From positions 1-16,634 of the forward strand of contig JANXBH010000022.1 in NCBI GenBank assembly GCA_025060695.1: 16,634 nt of DNA, given 5' to 3'. Shown here in pieces: positions 1 to 7,405 of the stretch. Source of the DNA: Caldifarciminota bacterium (GTDB taxonomy: Bacteria > Hydrothermota > Hydrothermia > LBFQ01 > DSFT01). The translations under genes and the position numbers were made by a program. Numbering within the stretch: position 1 is the first letter of the stretch; every line of letters starts with the position of its first letter. Below the pieces are notes generated by a model. The model had not been told where the DNA came from. It saw only the letters and a list, made by a program, of their open reading frames with translations, and searched no databases.

Positions 1-35
1 GTCAATTTCATAAAGATATTGAAAAATTTTCACAC

Positions 36-45
36 TTTAAAATTT
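36..45 (+). promoter_or_regulatory. -10-like box of the aldehyde dehydrogenase gene
   Basis: The box reads CTTTAAAATTT (with the C at 35) and ends 7 nt before the ATG at 53. No Shine-Dalgarno sequence lies between box and start. The same word precedes six other genes in this window. If it is the -10 element, transcription would begin at or very near the start codon, giving a leaderless mRNA. A TTGAAA at 19-24 is only 13 bp upstream of TAAAAT, too close for a normal -35, so no -35 is assigned. Confidence 0.6.
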
Positions 46-52
46 CCAAGCC

Positions 53-1534
53 ATGAAAGAATACAAAAATTACATAGGTGGGAAATATCAAGAATCAAGA
101 AGTGATGAAAAGTTTGAAAGTAGAAATCCAGCAAATTGGGAAGAAGTTATAGGTACATTTCCTGAGTCAAATGAAGAAGACTTAAATCTTGCTGTAGAAA
201 GTGCAAAGAAAGCGTTTAAATTATGGTCTAAAATACCTGCACCAAAAAGAGGAGAAATTATTAGAAAAGCCGGAGAAATCTTTTTAAAGAGAAAAAGAGA
301 AATTGCTATATTAATGAGCAAAGAAATAGGAAAGACGATAGTAGAAGCGGAAGGGGATATTCAAGAAGCGATAGATACAGCATTTTATGCTTCGGGAGAA
401 GGAAGGAGACTATTTTCATATATTACACCATCTGAACTTCCAAATAAATATGCACTAACATTTAAAAGACCTATTGGGGTAGTAGGAGTTATTACTGCTT
501 GGAATTTTCCCATTGCAGTTCCCTCTTGGAAAATCTTCCCTGCACTATTAGCAGGAAATACAATAGTATTTAAACCTGCTCCTGACGCGTCTGCAGTTGG
601 TTCTATATTTGCAGAGATATTTGAAGAAGCAGGACTACCTGAAGGTGTATTTAACATAGTATATGGGCATAAGATAGGAAAATACATAGTAGAGCATCCT
701 GACATAAAAGTTATAGCCTTTACTGGTGGGACCGAAACAGGAAAAATAATTTATCAAAATGCGAGTAAATATTTAAAGAGAGTTTCGCTTGAGCTTGGAG
801 GAAAAAATCCTCAGATTGTAATGCCTTCAGCAAATTTAGACCTTGCAGTAGATGGAGCAATATGGGGAGCTTTTGGAACGAGCGGTCAAAGATGTACTTC
901 TACCTCAAGACTAATACTACATGAAAAAATATACAGTGAATTCATGGAAAAATTTAAGAGTAGACTATCTGAAATAATAATTGGAGACCCATTAGATCCT
1001 AAAACCAATATGGGACCAATTATTAATCAAAATGCACTTGAAAAAATTAAAAAATATGTAGAGATTGGAAAACAAGAAGGAGCAATACTAACTTATGGAG
1101 GGAATGAACTAAAAGAAGGATATTACTCAAAGGGATTTTGGTTTGAAGCTACAATATTTGAAAATGTAAAAGAGAATATGAGAATATTTCAAGAAGAAAT
1201 CTTTGGACCTATTTTAAGCATTATTAAAGTTGGAAGTTTTGAAGAAGCGATTGAAGTTGCAAACAATTCAAAATATGGACTATCATCTTCTATTTATACA
1301 AACGATATAAATGAAGCAATGAAAGCTATTGAACTGATAGACTCAGGCATTACTTATATCAATGCACCGACAATTGGAGCGGAAAGCCACTTACCATTTG
1401 GTGGAGTAAAGGAAACAGGAAATGGTTATAGAGAAGGAGGCTGGACTGTATTTGATATATTTACTGAATGGAAAACTGTATATATAGACTTTTCACAGAA
1501 ACTACAAAAAGCCCAGATAGATACATGGAAGTAA
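53..1534 (+). CDS. NAD(P)-dependent aldehyde dehydrogenase
   Basis: This is a full-length 493-aa member of the aldehyde dehydrogenase superfamily, which oxidises an aldehyde to the acid with NAD(P)+ in the cytoplasm. Visible landmarks are the oxyanion Asn151 in AWNFP, cofactor-binding Lys174 in FKPAP, the Rossmann-fold FTGGTETG (223-230), general base Glu247 in LELGGKNP, nucleophile Cys281 in SGQRC and Glu382 in EEIFGP. The family's broad architecture is intact. By eye it looks closest to the semialdehyde/GbsA-like branch, but the substrate cannot be read from the sequence, so no symbol is given. The start at 53 is supported by a promoter box just upstream and by the normal N-terminus beginning near the YIGGKY motif. 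It is a single-gene unit that converges on the nucleotidyltransferase gene, with only 8 bp between stop codons. Confidence 0.95.
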   Translation: MKEYKNYIGGKYQESRSDEKFESRNPANWEEVIGTFPESNEEDLNLAVESAKKAFKLWSKIPAPKRGEIIRKAGEIFLKRKREIAILMSKEIGKTIVEAEGDIQEAIDTAFYASGEGRRLFSYITPSELPNKYALTFKRPIGVVGVITAWNFPIAVPSWKIFPALLAGNTIVFKPAPDASAVGSIFAEIFEEAGLPEGVFNIVYGHKIGKYIVEHPDIKVIAFTGGTETGKIIYQNASKYLKRVSLELGGKNPQIVMPSANLDLAVDGAIWGAFGTSGQRCTSTSRLILHEKIYSEFMEKFKSRLSEIIIGDPLDPKTNMGPIINQNALEKIKKYVEIGKQEGAILTYGGNELKEGYYSKGFWFEATIFENVKENMRIFQEEIFGPILSIIKVGSFEEAIEVANNSKYGLSSSIYTNDINEAMKAIELIDSGITYINAPTIGAESHLPFGGVKETGNGYREGGWTVFDIFTEWKTVYIDFSQKLQKAQIDTWK

Positions 1535-1542
1535 AATAAAAG

Positions 1543-2511
1543 CTATTTAGATATTAACTTACCAAAATCCCCCAATATAATTTCACCACTAAAGTTTACA
1601 ATTTTACAATTTGAACCAATTATAGAGTTTTCAATATTTGAATTTTCAATAATGGTATTTTCCATTATTATAGAGTTTTCTATGCTTGAGTTTTTAATTA
1701 TGCAATTTTGAGAAATATCAACAAATGGACCAATAGTTGAATTTTCAATATGACAATCTTTGTCTATAAACACTGGGTCTACAATAGTAGAACTTTCACT
1801 ACTTGAAAGGATATTAGTACCCTCTTTTTTTAAAATGTATAACATTGTTTCTAAGTAAGTTTCAACTTTTCCACAATCGTACCATTCATCAATCTTTATT
1901 GCCCTAATTTTGTTTTCTTTAATAAATATCCTTAAAGCATCAGTTAATTGATATTCATTTTTAGTCTTCACGTTCATCTCGTAGAGCTTTTTTATACTTT
2001 TTTCTAAATTCCTCGTATCCTTTATATAGTAAATACCAGAAATAGCAAGGTTGGTTTTTGGATTTTCAGGCTTTTCTTCTAAATCAATTACATAATTTCC
2101 ATCTAATATAACAATACCAAATCTTGTTGGGTCTTCTACTTCTTTAACCGCAATAAAATTCTCGCTAAAATCAAAACTTCCACTATATAATGCATCTGGT
2201 AAAACTATAAGAACGTCTTCCTCTATGTTATTTATACCTACATATACTGCATCCGCAAGACCAATCGTCTTTTCTTGAATTCTATAGGAAGTATTAGGAT
2301 AAATTGACTTTAAAAATTCATAAGTTTTATAGCCATTTTCATCTGGTGAAATAACTAATATAATCTCGTCAAAATTTGTCCATCTTTCAATACTTTCCAT
2401 AAGATGTTGTATAATTGGCTTTGAATATACTTTTAGTAATGATTTTGACCTATATAGACTAAATGGTCTTAACCTTGTTCCTTTTCCTGCTGTAGGAAGA
2501 ATAAGTTTCAT
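1543..2511 (-). CDS. Sugar-phosphate nucleotidyltransferase with C-terminal beta-helix repeats
   Basis: The 322-aa protein opens with the nucleotidyltransferase signature PTAGKGTRLRP (6-16), followed by KVYSKPII and LPDAL with the likely metal-binding Asp106. EEKPENP (145-151) and WYDCGK (210-215) are typical of RmlA/GlmU-like enzymes that join a sugar 1-phosphate to an NTP. Residues about 245-312 are hexapeptide-like repeats (NSTIGP, NSSIEN, NSIIME, NTIIEN, NSNIEN, NSIIGS), predicted to form a left-handed beta-helix. The repeats are visible at DNA level as recurrent ATAGAGTTTTC. The start overlaps the PAP2 stop in ATGA, so this is the last gene of the mreB operon and is probably translated by coupling. 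The sugar and the base are not determinable: glucose-1-phosphate thymidylyltransferase or uridylyltransferase activity, or another sugar 1-phosphate, are all possible. Confidence 0.9.
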   Translation of the reverse strand: MKLILPTAGKGTRLRPFSLYRSKSLLKVYSKPIIQHLMESIERWTNFDEIILVISPDENGYKTYEFLKSIYPNTSYRIQEKTIGLADAVYVGINNIEEDVLIVLPDALYSGSFDFSENFIAVKEVEDPTRFGIVILDGNYVIDLEEKPENPKTNLAISGIYYIKDTRNLEKSIKKLYEMNVKTKNEYQLTDALRIFIKENKIRAIKIDEWYDCGKVETYLETMLYILKKEGTNILSSSESSTIVDPVFIDKDCHIENSTIGPFVDISQNCIIKNSSIENSIIMENTIIENSNIENSIIGSNCKIVNFSGEIILGDFGKLISK

Positions 2512-3083
2512 CTTACTGTATTACCTACTAAAATCCCAAGTGTAGCACCACCTATAACGTCAGATAACCAATGCTGGTCTTTATAAATTCTTGCAAGACC
2601 TACACCAGTTGCTAATGAATATACAAAAATGCTAAAAACCTTATTTTTAAATTTATTTGATAAATAACTTGCGGTAGTAAATGCAATAATTGTATGACCT
2701 GATGGGAATGATTGATAGTCATTTTTTAAATTAAATGGTTTAAAAGATAAACTGCCTTCGTTCATGTATGGTCTTGATCTACCAAAAATAGTCTTCATGC
2801 AAAGAACTAAAGCACCACTAATTAAAAAACTTTTTATTCCATTAACTGAAAACTCTTCTAAGTCCTTGTTTTTCTTTATTTTTGAAAAAATATGAATTAA
2901 CGAATATCCTAAAATATGATATTGACCTTCACCGAATTTATCTATAATACTAAATGCCCTATCATAATATGAACTTTTTATGTTATTTGAGAAGCTTTTG
3001 ATATTTTGGTCAAAATTATACATGGAGTACGGAATGAATATATAACTTAGAGATAGTAAAGTTAAACTTGCATCAGTTGTCAT
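2508..3083 (-). CDS. PAP2-family membrane phosphatase
   Basis: This 191-aa multi-pass membrane protein carries all three PAP2 signatures: K97-x6-R104-P105 (KTIFGRSRP), PSGH (127-130) and R165-x5-H171-x3-D175. The catalytic residues are therefore complete. Hydrophobic stretches fall near residues 6-20, 84-96, 131-142, 150-164 and 176-188. Family members remove phosphate from lipid phosphates such as phosphatidate or undecaprenyl pyrophosphate at the membrane. Position in an mreB operon makes recycling of the wall or polysaccharide lipid carrier the attractive role, but this is inference. Both ends overlap neighbours by 4 nt (ATGA), with the FHA gene upstream and the nucleotidyltransferase downstream, which marks a tightly coupled operon. 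The first TM lies very near the N-terminus, so no separate signal peptide is called. Confidence 0.9.
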   Translation of the reverse strand: MTTDASLTLLSLSYIFIPYSMYNFDQNIKSFSNNIKSSYYDRAFSIIDKFGEGQYHILGYSLIHIFSKIKKNKDLEEFSVNGIKSFLISGALVLCMKTIFGRSRPYMNEGSLSFKPFNLKNDYQSFPSGHTIIAFTTASYLSNKFKNKVFSIFVYSLATGVGLARIYKDQHWLSDVIGGATLGILVGNTVR

Positions 3084-4639
3084 AACTTACTTCCTATTCT
3101 AACTACTGCTTTTTTTGCTCTAATATTATTAGGGTCTAATTTTAAAATACTTGACCAAACTTCCATTGCTTCTTTGTATCTTCCCTCATTTTCTAATTGA
3201 ATTGCCCTTGATTCCCTTTGCGCTAATTCTAAATAAAATTCTGCACTTGCATTGTTTGGTTCATTTTTTAATATTTCATTTGCAAGCTTAATCGTTTCCT
3301 CTAAATTTCCTTTATCTTGATATAGCTCCTTTAACCTCATTACCATGTCCAAAGAACCACTAAACCCTGCTTTTTGTTTTTCAGGCTTTATTTCAAAACC
3401 TCCAAGTTGTGGGACATCAATTTTAATATCTGAAATTAATTTGGGTTCTTCTATTTTCGTAGTCTTGACTTGTATCTTTTCCTCCTCTATAGTGCTTTTA
3501 AGTTCAATTGATTTCGTTTGAGTTATTTCAACTTCAGGTTTAGTTTCAACAATTTCCAAAATTTTCTTTACCTCTTCTTCTTTACCTTGTTCCTTCAACG
3601 CTCTTGCTACACTAAGATTTTCACTTATAAACCTTGCCCTAAGTATCTGACTATAGATTTCATTAAATAATCCGTCGTTAGACAAAAACTCTGACAGACT
3701 TTCCAATTTCCTCTTCACTTCATCTAAATTGCCCTTATTTAGTTCATTCTTTAGCATTAAAACCTCTTCCCAAGACTTTAGTCTTTTATTTGCTAAATTG
3801 ATTAGCTCATCTAAGTCTTGTAATTTTGCAAACCCCTTTGCTTTTTCAAATTCATATATGGCATACTTTAGAAGTTGTATTTTTTCTTCAATTTTTGAAG
3901 TTTCAAAAGCTCGAGATAAACTTTCTTTTCCACTATTGTAGTGAATGTAAAAATTATTTATCCTATATGATGTCCAAAAGTACGTTGCTAATACTGAAAT
4001 TAAAACAAAAACAGATAACAAAGCTATAAAAATTGGTCTTTTTGAAGGTTTTTTGTAAATTTCATGCTCTGGTTTTTGTATAGGGTCTATAAACATTAGT
4101 CTTGTTTTTCCAACAACAATCTCATCACCACTACTTAATTCTTTTGGGGTTTTATAAACTTTTCCATTTATTAGTGTTGGATTTTTTGCTTCAAAATCCA
4201 TCCATAAAACTTTATTATTTTCTATAGCTATTTTTGCATGCCTTCTTGAAACATATTCATCTTCTACTATATAGTCCGCACTTGGATCTCTACCAATAAT
4301 ACCAGATTTTTCAACCTTTATCATGCTTCCAGCATGATTTCCTACTAAAATTCTAAAATATGGCTTATTTAACGGAACAAACTTAACAACTATTTTTAAA
4401 TCTTCGTATTCAATTACATCTCCATCTTTTATTTCAGTTTTACCCATTAGTTTATTACCGTTTATAGTTATTTCAGAAATTGCATTTAAAATCCAGTTTC
4501 CCTCAATAAACGAAAAACTCATATGCTTTAAGGATAGTTTTTTATTAACATAATCACAATCATCACTACTTCCCAATACAAAGTGAGTTTTATTTACTTT
4601 TATTTCACTATCTCCAATTACTAAATGAAGTTCATTCAT
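3080..4639 (-). CDS. Tandem FHA domain, transmembrane, TPR protein in the mreBC operon
   Basis: The order of domains in this 519-aa protein is FHA-1 (about 1-88), FHA-2 (about 93-184), one transmembrane helix (about 202-222), a charged helical region rich in Glu/Lys (about 235-400), and TPR-like helices to the end (about 428-517, with the typical EPNNASAEFYLELA and DPNNIRAKKA). FHA-2 has the canonical phosphothreonine-binding residues: GR (116-117), SRRH (131-134) and NG (158-159). FHA-1 keeps NG (60-61) but has GSSDD where Gly-Arg is expected, so it may not bind phosphopeptide. Predicted topology puts the FHA domains in the cytoplasm and the TPR part outside. It follows mreC, where mreD is often found, suggesting a phosphorylation-responsive scaffold for the elongation machinery. 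A promoter box precedes it and there is no Shine-Dalgarno. The function is not established. Confidence 0.85.
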   Translation of the reverse strand: MNELHLVIGDSEIKVNKTHFVLGSSDDCDYVNKKLSLKHMSFSFIEGNWILNAISEITINGNKLMGKTEIKDGDVIEYEDLKIVVKFVPLNKPYFRILVGNHAGSMIKVEKSGIIGRDPSADYIVEDEYVSRRHAKIAIENNKVLWMDFEAKNPTLINGKVYKTPKELSSGDEIVVGKTRLMFIDPIQKPEHEIYKKPSKRPIFIALLSVFVLISVLATYFWTSYRINNFYIHYNSGKESLSRAFETSKIEEKIQLLKYAIYEFEKAKGFAKLQDLDELINLANKRLKSWEEVLMLKNELNKGNLDEVKRKLESLSEFLSNDGLFNEIYSQILRARFISENLSVARALKEQGKEEEVKKILEIVETKPEVEITQTKSIELKSTIEEEKIQVKTTKIEEPKLISDIKIDVPQLGGFEIKPEKQKAGFSGSLDMVMRLKELYQDKGNLEETIKLANEILKNEPNNASAEFYLELAQRESRAIQLENEGRYKEAMEVWSSILKLDPNNIRAKKAVVRIGSKL

Positions 4640-4645
4640 ATTTTT

Positions 4646-4655
4646 AAATTTTAAA
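4646..4655 (-). promoter_or_regulatory. -10-like box of the FHA gene, overlapping the mreC stop
   Basis: On the minus strand this reads CTTTAAAATTT, 6 nt before the ATG of the FHA gene. The TAA within it is the mreC stop codon. It matches the boxes before mreB, tonB and the aldehyde dehydrogenase gene exactly. It may give the distal three genes of the operon their own leaderless start in addition to read-through from mreB. Confidence 0.45.
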
Positions 4656-5295
4656 GCTTTCGTTTTAATATATTAAATAGTGCGAGTCTTTCAAATTTAT
4701 AAGGTAGTATTACTTCCCTTGCTTCAAAAGCACCTTTTTTTTCTATAACTTTCCCAACTATACCAATATAAAGTCCAAAAGGATACATATTATCTAATGA
4801 AGATGTAAAAATACTATCACCTTCTTTAATATCTGAACCCTCTGAAATATATGATATTCTTGGTATATCACCACCTTCCAATACCCCTAAGTAATTACTT
4901 CTTTTTATAATAATAGACGCGGAGAAATTCGTATTAAACATTGTAATAGCAATACTTGAGTTTTCATAAACCTCCGTAATTTTTCCAATTAGTATGTTTT
5001 TTATTAGTAAAACATCGCCATATTCAATATTTTCATTTTTACCTACATTTAAAACTATTTCCTTTGGCTTAATAGGGGGAATAAATGAAAGTCCATAAGC
5101 TTTAGTTAAATTTTCACTATCAACTAATATAAGCTTTTTAAAACTCTCCTCTAAATTCTGAATATGATATATAAAATTTGAAAGTTCAATTATAGGAAAA
5201 TAAAGAAATTTAAAATTTTCAAAAACTAAAACTCTTGGTAGTTTAAAAAAGAATAAGAGTGATAATACGAAAATTAAGATATCATTAAATTTCAC
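4651..5295 (-). CDS. mreC: Rod-shape-determining protein MreC
   Basis: At 214 aa this is shorter than many MreC proteins but shows the family plan. A short cytoplasmic N-terminus and one membrane helix (about 5-25) are followed by a brief helical stretch (about 36-66) and then the periplasmic beta-barrel region. The barrel has LNVGKNENIEYGD (82-94) and the second-barrel signature SEGSDIKEGDSIFTSS (151-166) with YPFGLYIGIVGKV (171-183). MreC links MreB filaments to the wall-synthesising enzymes. The helical segment between membrane and barrel looks shortened, which accounts for most of the missing length. It starts with GTG one base after the mreB stop; the only upstream hint of a Shine-Dalgarno is a weak AGGTAG. 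Next to mreB the identification is secure. mreD, rodA and the transpeptidase gene are not in the window. Confidence 0.93.
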   Translation of the reverse strand: MKFNDILIFVLSLLFFFKLPRVLVFENFKFLYFPIIELSNFIYHIQNLEESFKKLILVDSENLTKAYGLSFIPPIKPKEIVLNVGKNENIEYGDVLLIKNILIGKITEVYENSSIAITMFNTNFSASIIIKRSNYLGVLEGGDIPRISYISEGSDIKEGDSIFTSSLDNMYPFGLYIGIVGKVIEKKGAFEAREVILPYKFERLALFNILKRKL

Positions 5296-5296
5296 A

Positions 5297-6322
5297 CTAC
5301 CTAGATTTTAGAATTTTTTTACCTTTAGAAAGCAATGGTTTATATTTATTAAAGTCATCAACTATTTTTCCTATTCCTCTACCAACTGTTTCAAGTGGAT
5401 AGTCCACTCTATTAACCACTATATTTAACTCTTCCTTTATTCTCAAGTCTAAACCCTTTATAAGTGAACCTCCTCCTGTTAGATAGATACCATTTTCTAA
5501 TACATCTCTTAGCAAGTCTGCCTTTGAATTTTCAAATAATCTTGAAATTGCATTTATTATCTGATTTATAGGTCCATTCAAAGCTTCTCTTACTTCAGAC
5601 GAAGATATTTTAAATGTTTTAGTTCTATGTTGTATCACATCCCATCCCGAGATTTCCATATATTCTTCAGTTTCCTGAGGATATGCACTGCCTATTTTAA
5701 TTTTTATTTCTTCAGCAGTAAGGTAGCCAATGCTAATATTATATTTCCTTCTTATATACTCCATTATAGCTTCATCCATCTCATCACCAGCAACTTTAAT
5801 AGAATTTTGATGAGCTATTTGACTTAGAGAAATAATAGCTATTTCAGTTGTACCTCCCCCAATATCAACTATCATATAGCCCTTTGATTTGGATACATCC
5901 AAACCTATACCAATTGCAGATGCTATAGGTTCATAGACTAAATATACATCCCTTGCTCCTGCACCTAATCCTGCATCTATAACAGCTTTCTTTTCCACTT
6001 CATTTGCACTTGATGGAACACCAACTACAAGAACAGGACTAAAAAACCCTGAAAATCTTTTAATTATTCTATGTAAAAATTCTTGAACTAATTCAAGATT
6101 TTCTATTACTCCATCTTTTATTGGTTTTACTGCAATTATTCCTTCAGGTGTCTTTCCATACATCAATTTTGCTTCTTCTCCTATAGCTATTACCTCTTTC
6201 CTTTCCTTATCATAAGCAACCACTGATGGAATTCTTAGCACTATACCCTTACCTTTTTGATATACAAGGGTATATGCTGTTCCTAAGTCTATACCCAATG
6301 TAGAAGAAAAAAGGTTAAACAC
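5297..6322 (-). CDS. mreB: Cell-shape actin homologue MreB
   Basis: This 341-aa actin-fold ATPase has the phosphate-1 loop IDLGTAYT (11-18), catalytic Glu131 in YEPIASAIG, the phosphate-2 loop VDIGGGTTE (152-160) and the adenosine motif LTGGGSLIKG (281-290). The hydrophobic N-terminal MFNLFSS resembles the membrane-binding end of MreB. MreB forms membrane-attached filaments that orient peptidoglycan insertion. The start is GTG at 6322, matching the family N-terminus, with CTTTAAAATTT ending 9 nt upstream and no Shine-Dalgarno. It is the first gene of a leftward operon with mreC, the FHA gene, PAP2 and the nucleotidyltransferase. It is transcribed divergently from alr across just 38 bp. Confidence 0.97.
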   Translation of the reverse strand: MFNLFSSTLGIDLGTAYTLVYQKGKGIVLRIPSVVAYDKERKEVIAIGEEAKLMYGKTPEGIIAVKPIKDGVIENLELVQEFLHRIIKRFSGFFSPVLVVGVPSSANEVEKKAVIDAGLGAGARDVYLVYEPIASAIGIGLDVSKSKGYMIVDIGGGTTEIAIISLSQIAHQNSIKVAGDEMDEAIMEYIRRKYNISIGYLTAEEIKIKIGSAYPQETEEYMEISGWDVIQHRTKTFKISSSEVREALNGPINQIINAISRLFENSKADLLRDVLENGIYLTGGGSLIKGLDLRIKEELNIVVNRVDYPLETVGRGIGKIVDDFNKYKPLLSKGKKILKSR

Positions 6323-6331
6323 TGAGAGCCG

Positions 6332-6341
6332 AAATTTTAAA
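6332..6341 (-). promoter_or_regulatory. -10-like box of the mreB operon
   Basis: The minus strand reads GCTTTAAAATTT, with the box ending 9 nt before the GTG of mreB. Only 4 bp (6342-6345) separate it from the opposite-facing alr box, so the two promoters share upstream DNA. A convincing TTGACA-like -35 is not visible; GTGAAA lies too close. Confidence 0.55.
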
Positions 6342-6345
6342 GCAG

Positions 6346-6355
6346 TATAAAATTT
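6346..6355 (+). promoter_or_regulatory. -10-like box of alr
   Basis: TATAAAATTT ends 5 nt before the TTG start of alr. The expected -35 region falls at the very start of mreB (about 6323-6330) and has no consensus -35. The spacing implies an mRNA that begins at or within a nucleotide or two of the start codon. Confidence 0.55.
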
Positions 6356-6360
6356 TCACG

Positions 6361-7386
6361 TTGACCATAGCACAAATAAGCTCAGAGAATATTCTATATA
6401 ACCTAAATCAGTTTAAAAAATATACAAATACTTCTATAATCCCAGTTTTAAAGTCAAATGCTTATGGTCATGGCATAGAAGAAGTATTTAGGATAATTAG
6501 TAAAGAAGTAGATAAAATTGCTGTATTTGATTTAGATGAAGCACTTAAGATAAAATTTAGAAATATTCTTATCCTAAAGCCCATTTATACTACAGATGAA
6601 ATAATTACCGCCTATGAAAATGGTTTTATATTCAACCTGTGCTCATATAAACAACTTGAAGTTATAAAAAAATTAAATATAAAACCGAGAGTAGAAATTG
6701 AAGTAGATACAGGTATGAATAGAACAGGTATATGGTATGAAGAATTTGAGAATTTTTATAATAGTGCAAAAAATTTTGTTAAAATTGAGGGAGTTTATTC
6801 ACATTTTTCAAATGCAGATAATATGAACGATGAATTTAGTAATATTCAATATCAAAGATTTATTAGTGTTGTAAAGGACAAAAATTTAAAAAAGCATATA
6901 TCAAACACTTCTGCATCACTAAGATATAAATACTACTTAGATGCTATAAGAATTGGCATTGGTATTTATGGGGTTTATCCAAATAGATTCTTGTCAAAGT
7001 TCTTAGACTTAAAACCGGTAATGACACTAAAAAGTGAAGTTATTCAAGTTAAAACTTTAAAAAAAGGTGAAAGTGTAGGTTACTCAGGAACATTTAAGGC
7101 TAAAAGTAATATGAAAATAGCTATTATCTCCTTCGGTTATGCAGATGGATTTCCTATTGAGTGTTCTAATATTACAAGTGTATATGCAAAGGGTAGATTT
7201 AGAAAGGTTCTTGGAAGAATTTCTATGAACATGAGTGTAATAGAAGGAGAGGACCTAAAGGAAGGAGATATGGTTGAGATTTTTGGAGAAAACATAAATT
7301 TATTGGATATTTCCGAAAGTATTAATAAAATTCCATATGTAATATTATCTTCTATTGGAAGTAGAGTGAAGAGAGTAGTTGTGTGA
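6361..7386 (+). CDS. alr: Alanine racemase
   Basis: The 341-aa PLP enzyme interconverts L- and D-alanine for peptidoglycan. The PLP-binding Lys31 lies in VLKSNAYGHG, the second catalytic base Tyr241 in VGYSGTF, and further family motifs are DTGMNRTG (116-123), GYADGFP (259-265), GRISMNM (285-291) and the C-terminal SRVKRV. The start is TTG at 6361. No ATG exists before residue 118, and the TTG start places the family AxIxxxxxxxN pattern at the right distance. A TTG start 5 nt after a promoter box would be a leaderless non-ATG start, which is unusual. It is divergent from mreB and 19 nt upstream of the nicotinate phosphoribosyltransferase gene, which carries its own box. The protein is slightly shorter than typical Alr (about 360-380 aa) but no motif is missing. 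Confidence 0.95.
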   Translation: MTIAQISSENILYNLNQFKKYTNTSIIPVLKSNAYGHGIEEVFRIISKEVDKIAVFDLDEALKIKFRNILILKPIYTTDEIITAYENGFIFNLCSYKQLEVIKKLNIKPRVEIEVDTGMNRTGIWYEEFENFYNSAKNFVKIEGVYSHFSNADNMNDEFSNIQYQRFISVVKDKNLKKHISNTSASLRYKYYLDAIRIGIGIYGVYPNRFLSKFLDLKPVMTLKSEVIQVKTLKKGESVGYSGTFKAKSNMKIAIISFGYADGFPIECSNITSVYAKGRFRKVLGRISMNMSVIEGEDLKEGDMVEIFGENINLLDISESINKIPYVILSSIGSRVKRVVV

Positions 7387-7390
7387 AAAC

Positions 7391-7400
7391 TATAAAATTT
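7391..7400 (+). promoter_or_regulatory. -10-like box of the nicotinate phosphoribosyltransferase gene
   Basis: CTATAAAATTT (the C at 7390) sits in the 19-nt gap after the alr stop and ends 5 nt before the ATG at 7406. No Shine-Dalgarno is present. The gene may be made both by read-through from alr and from this site. Confidence 0.55.
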
Positions 7401-7405
7401 AAGAC

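Noticed and set aside
5170-5179. Another TATAAAATTT on the plus strand inside mreC
   Set aside because: It is antisense to mreC with no gene start after it. A couple of chance copies are expected in such AT-rich DNA, so this is treated as background.
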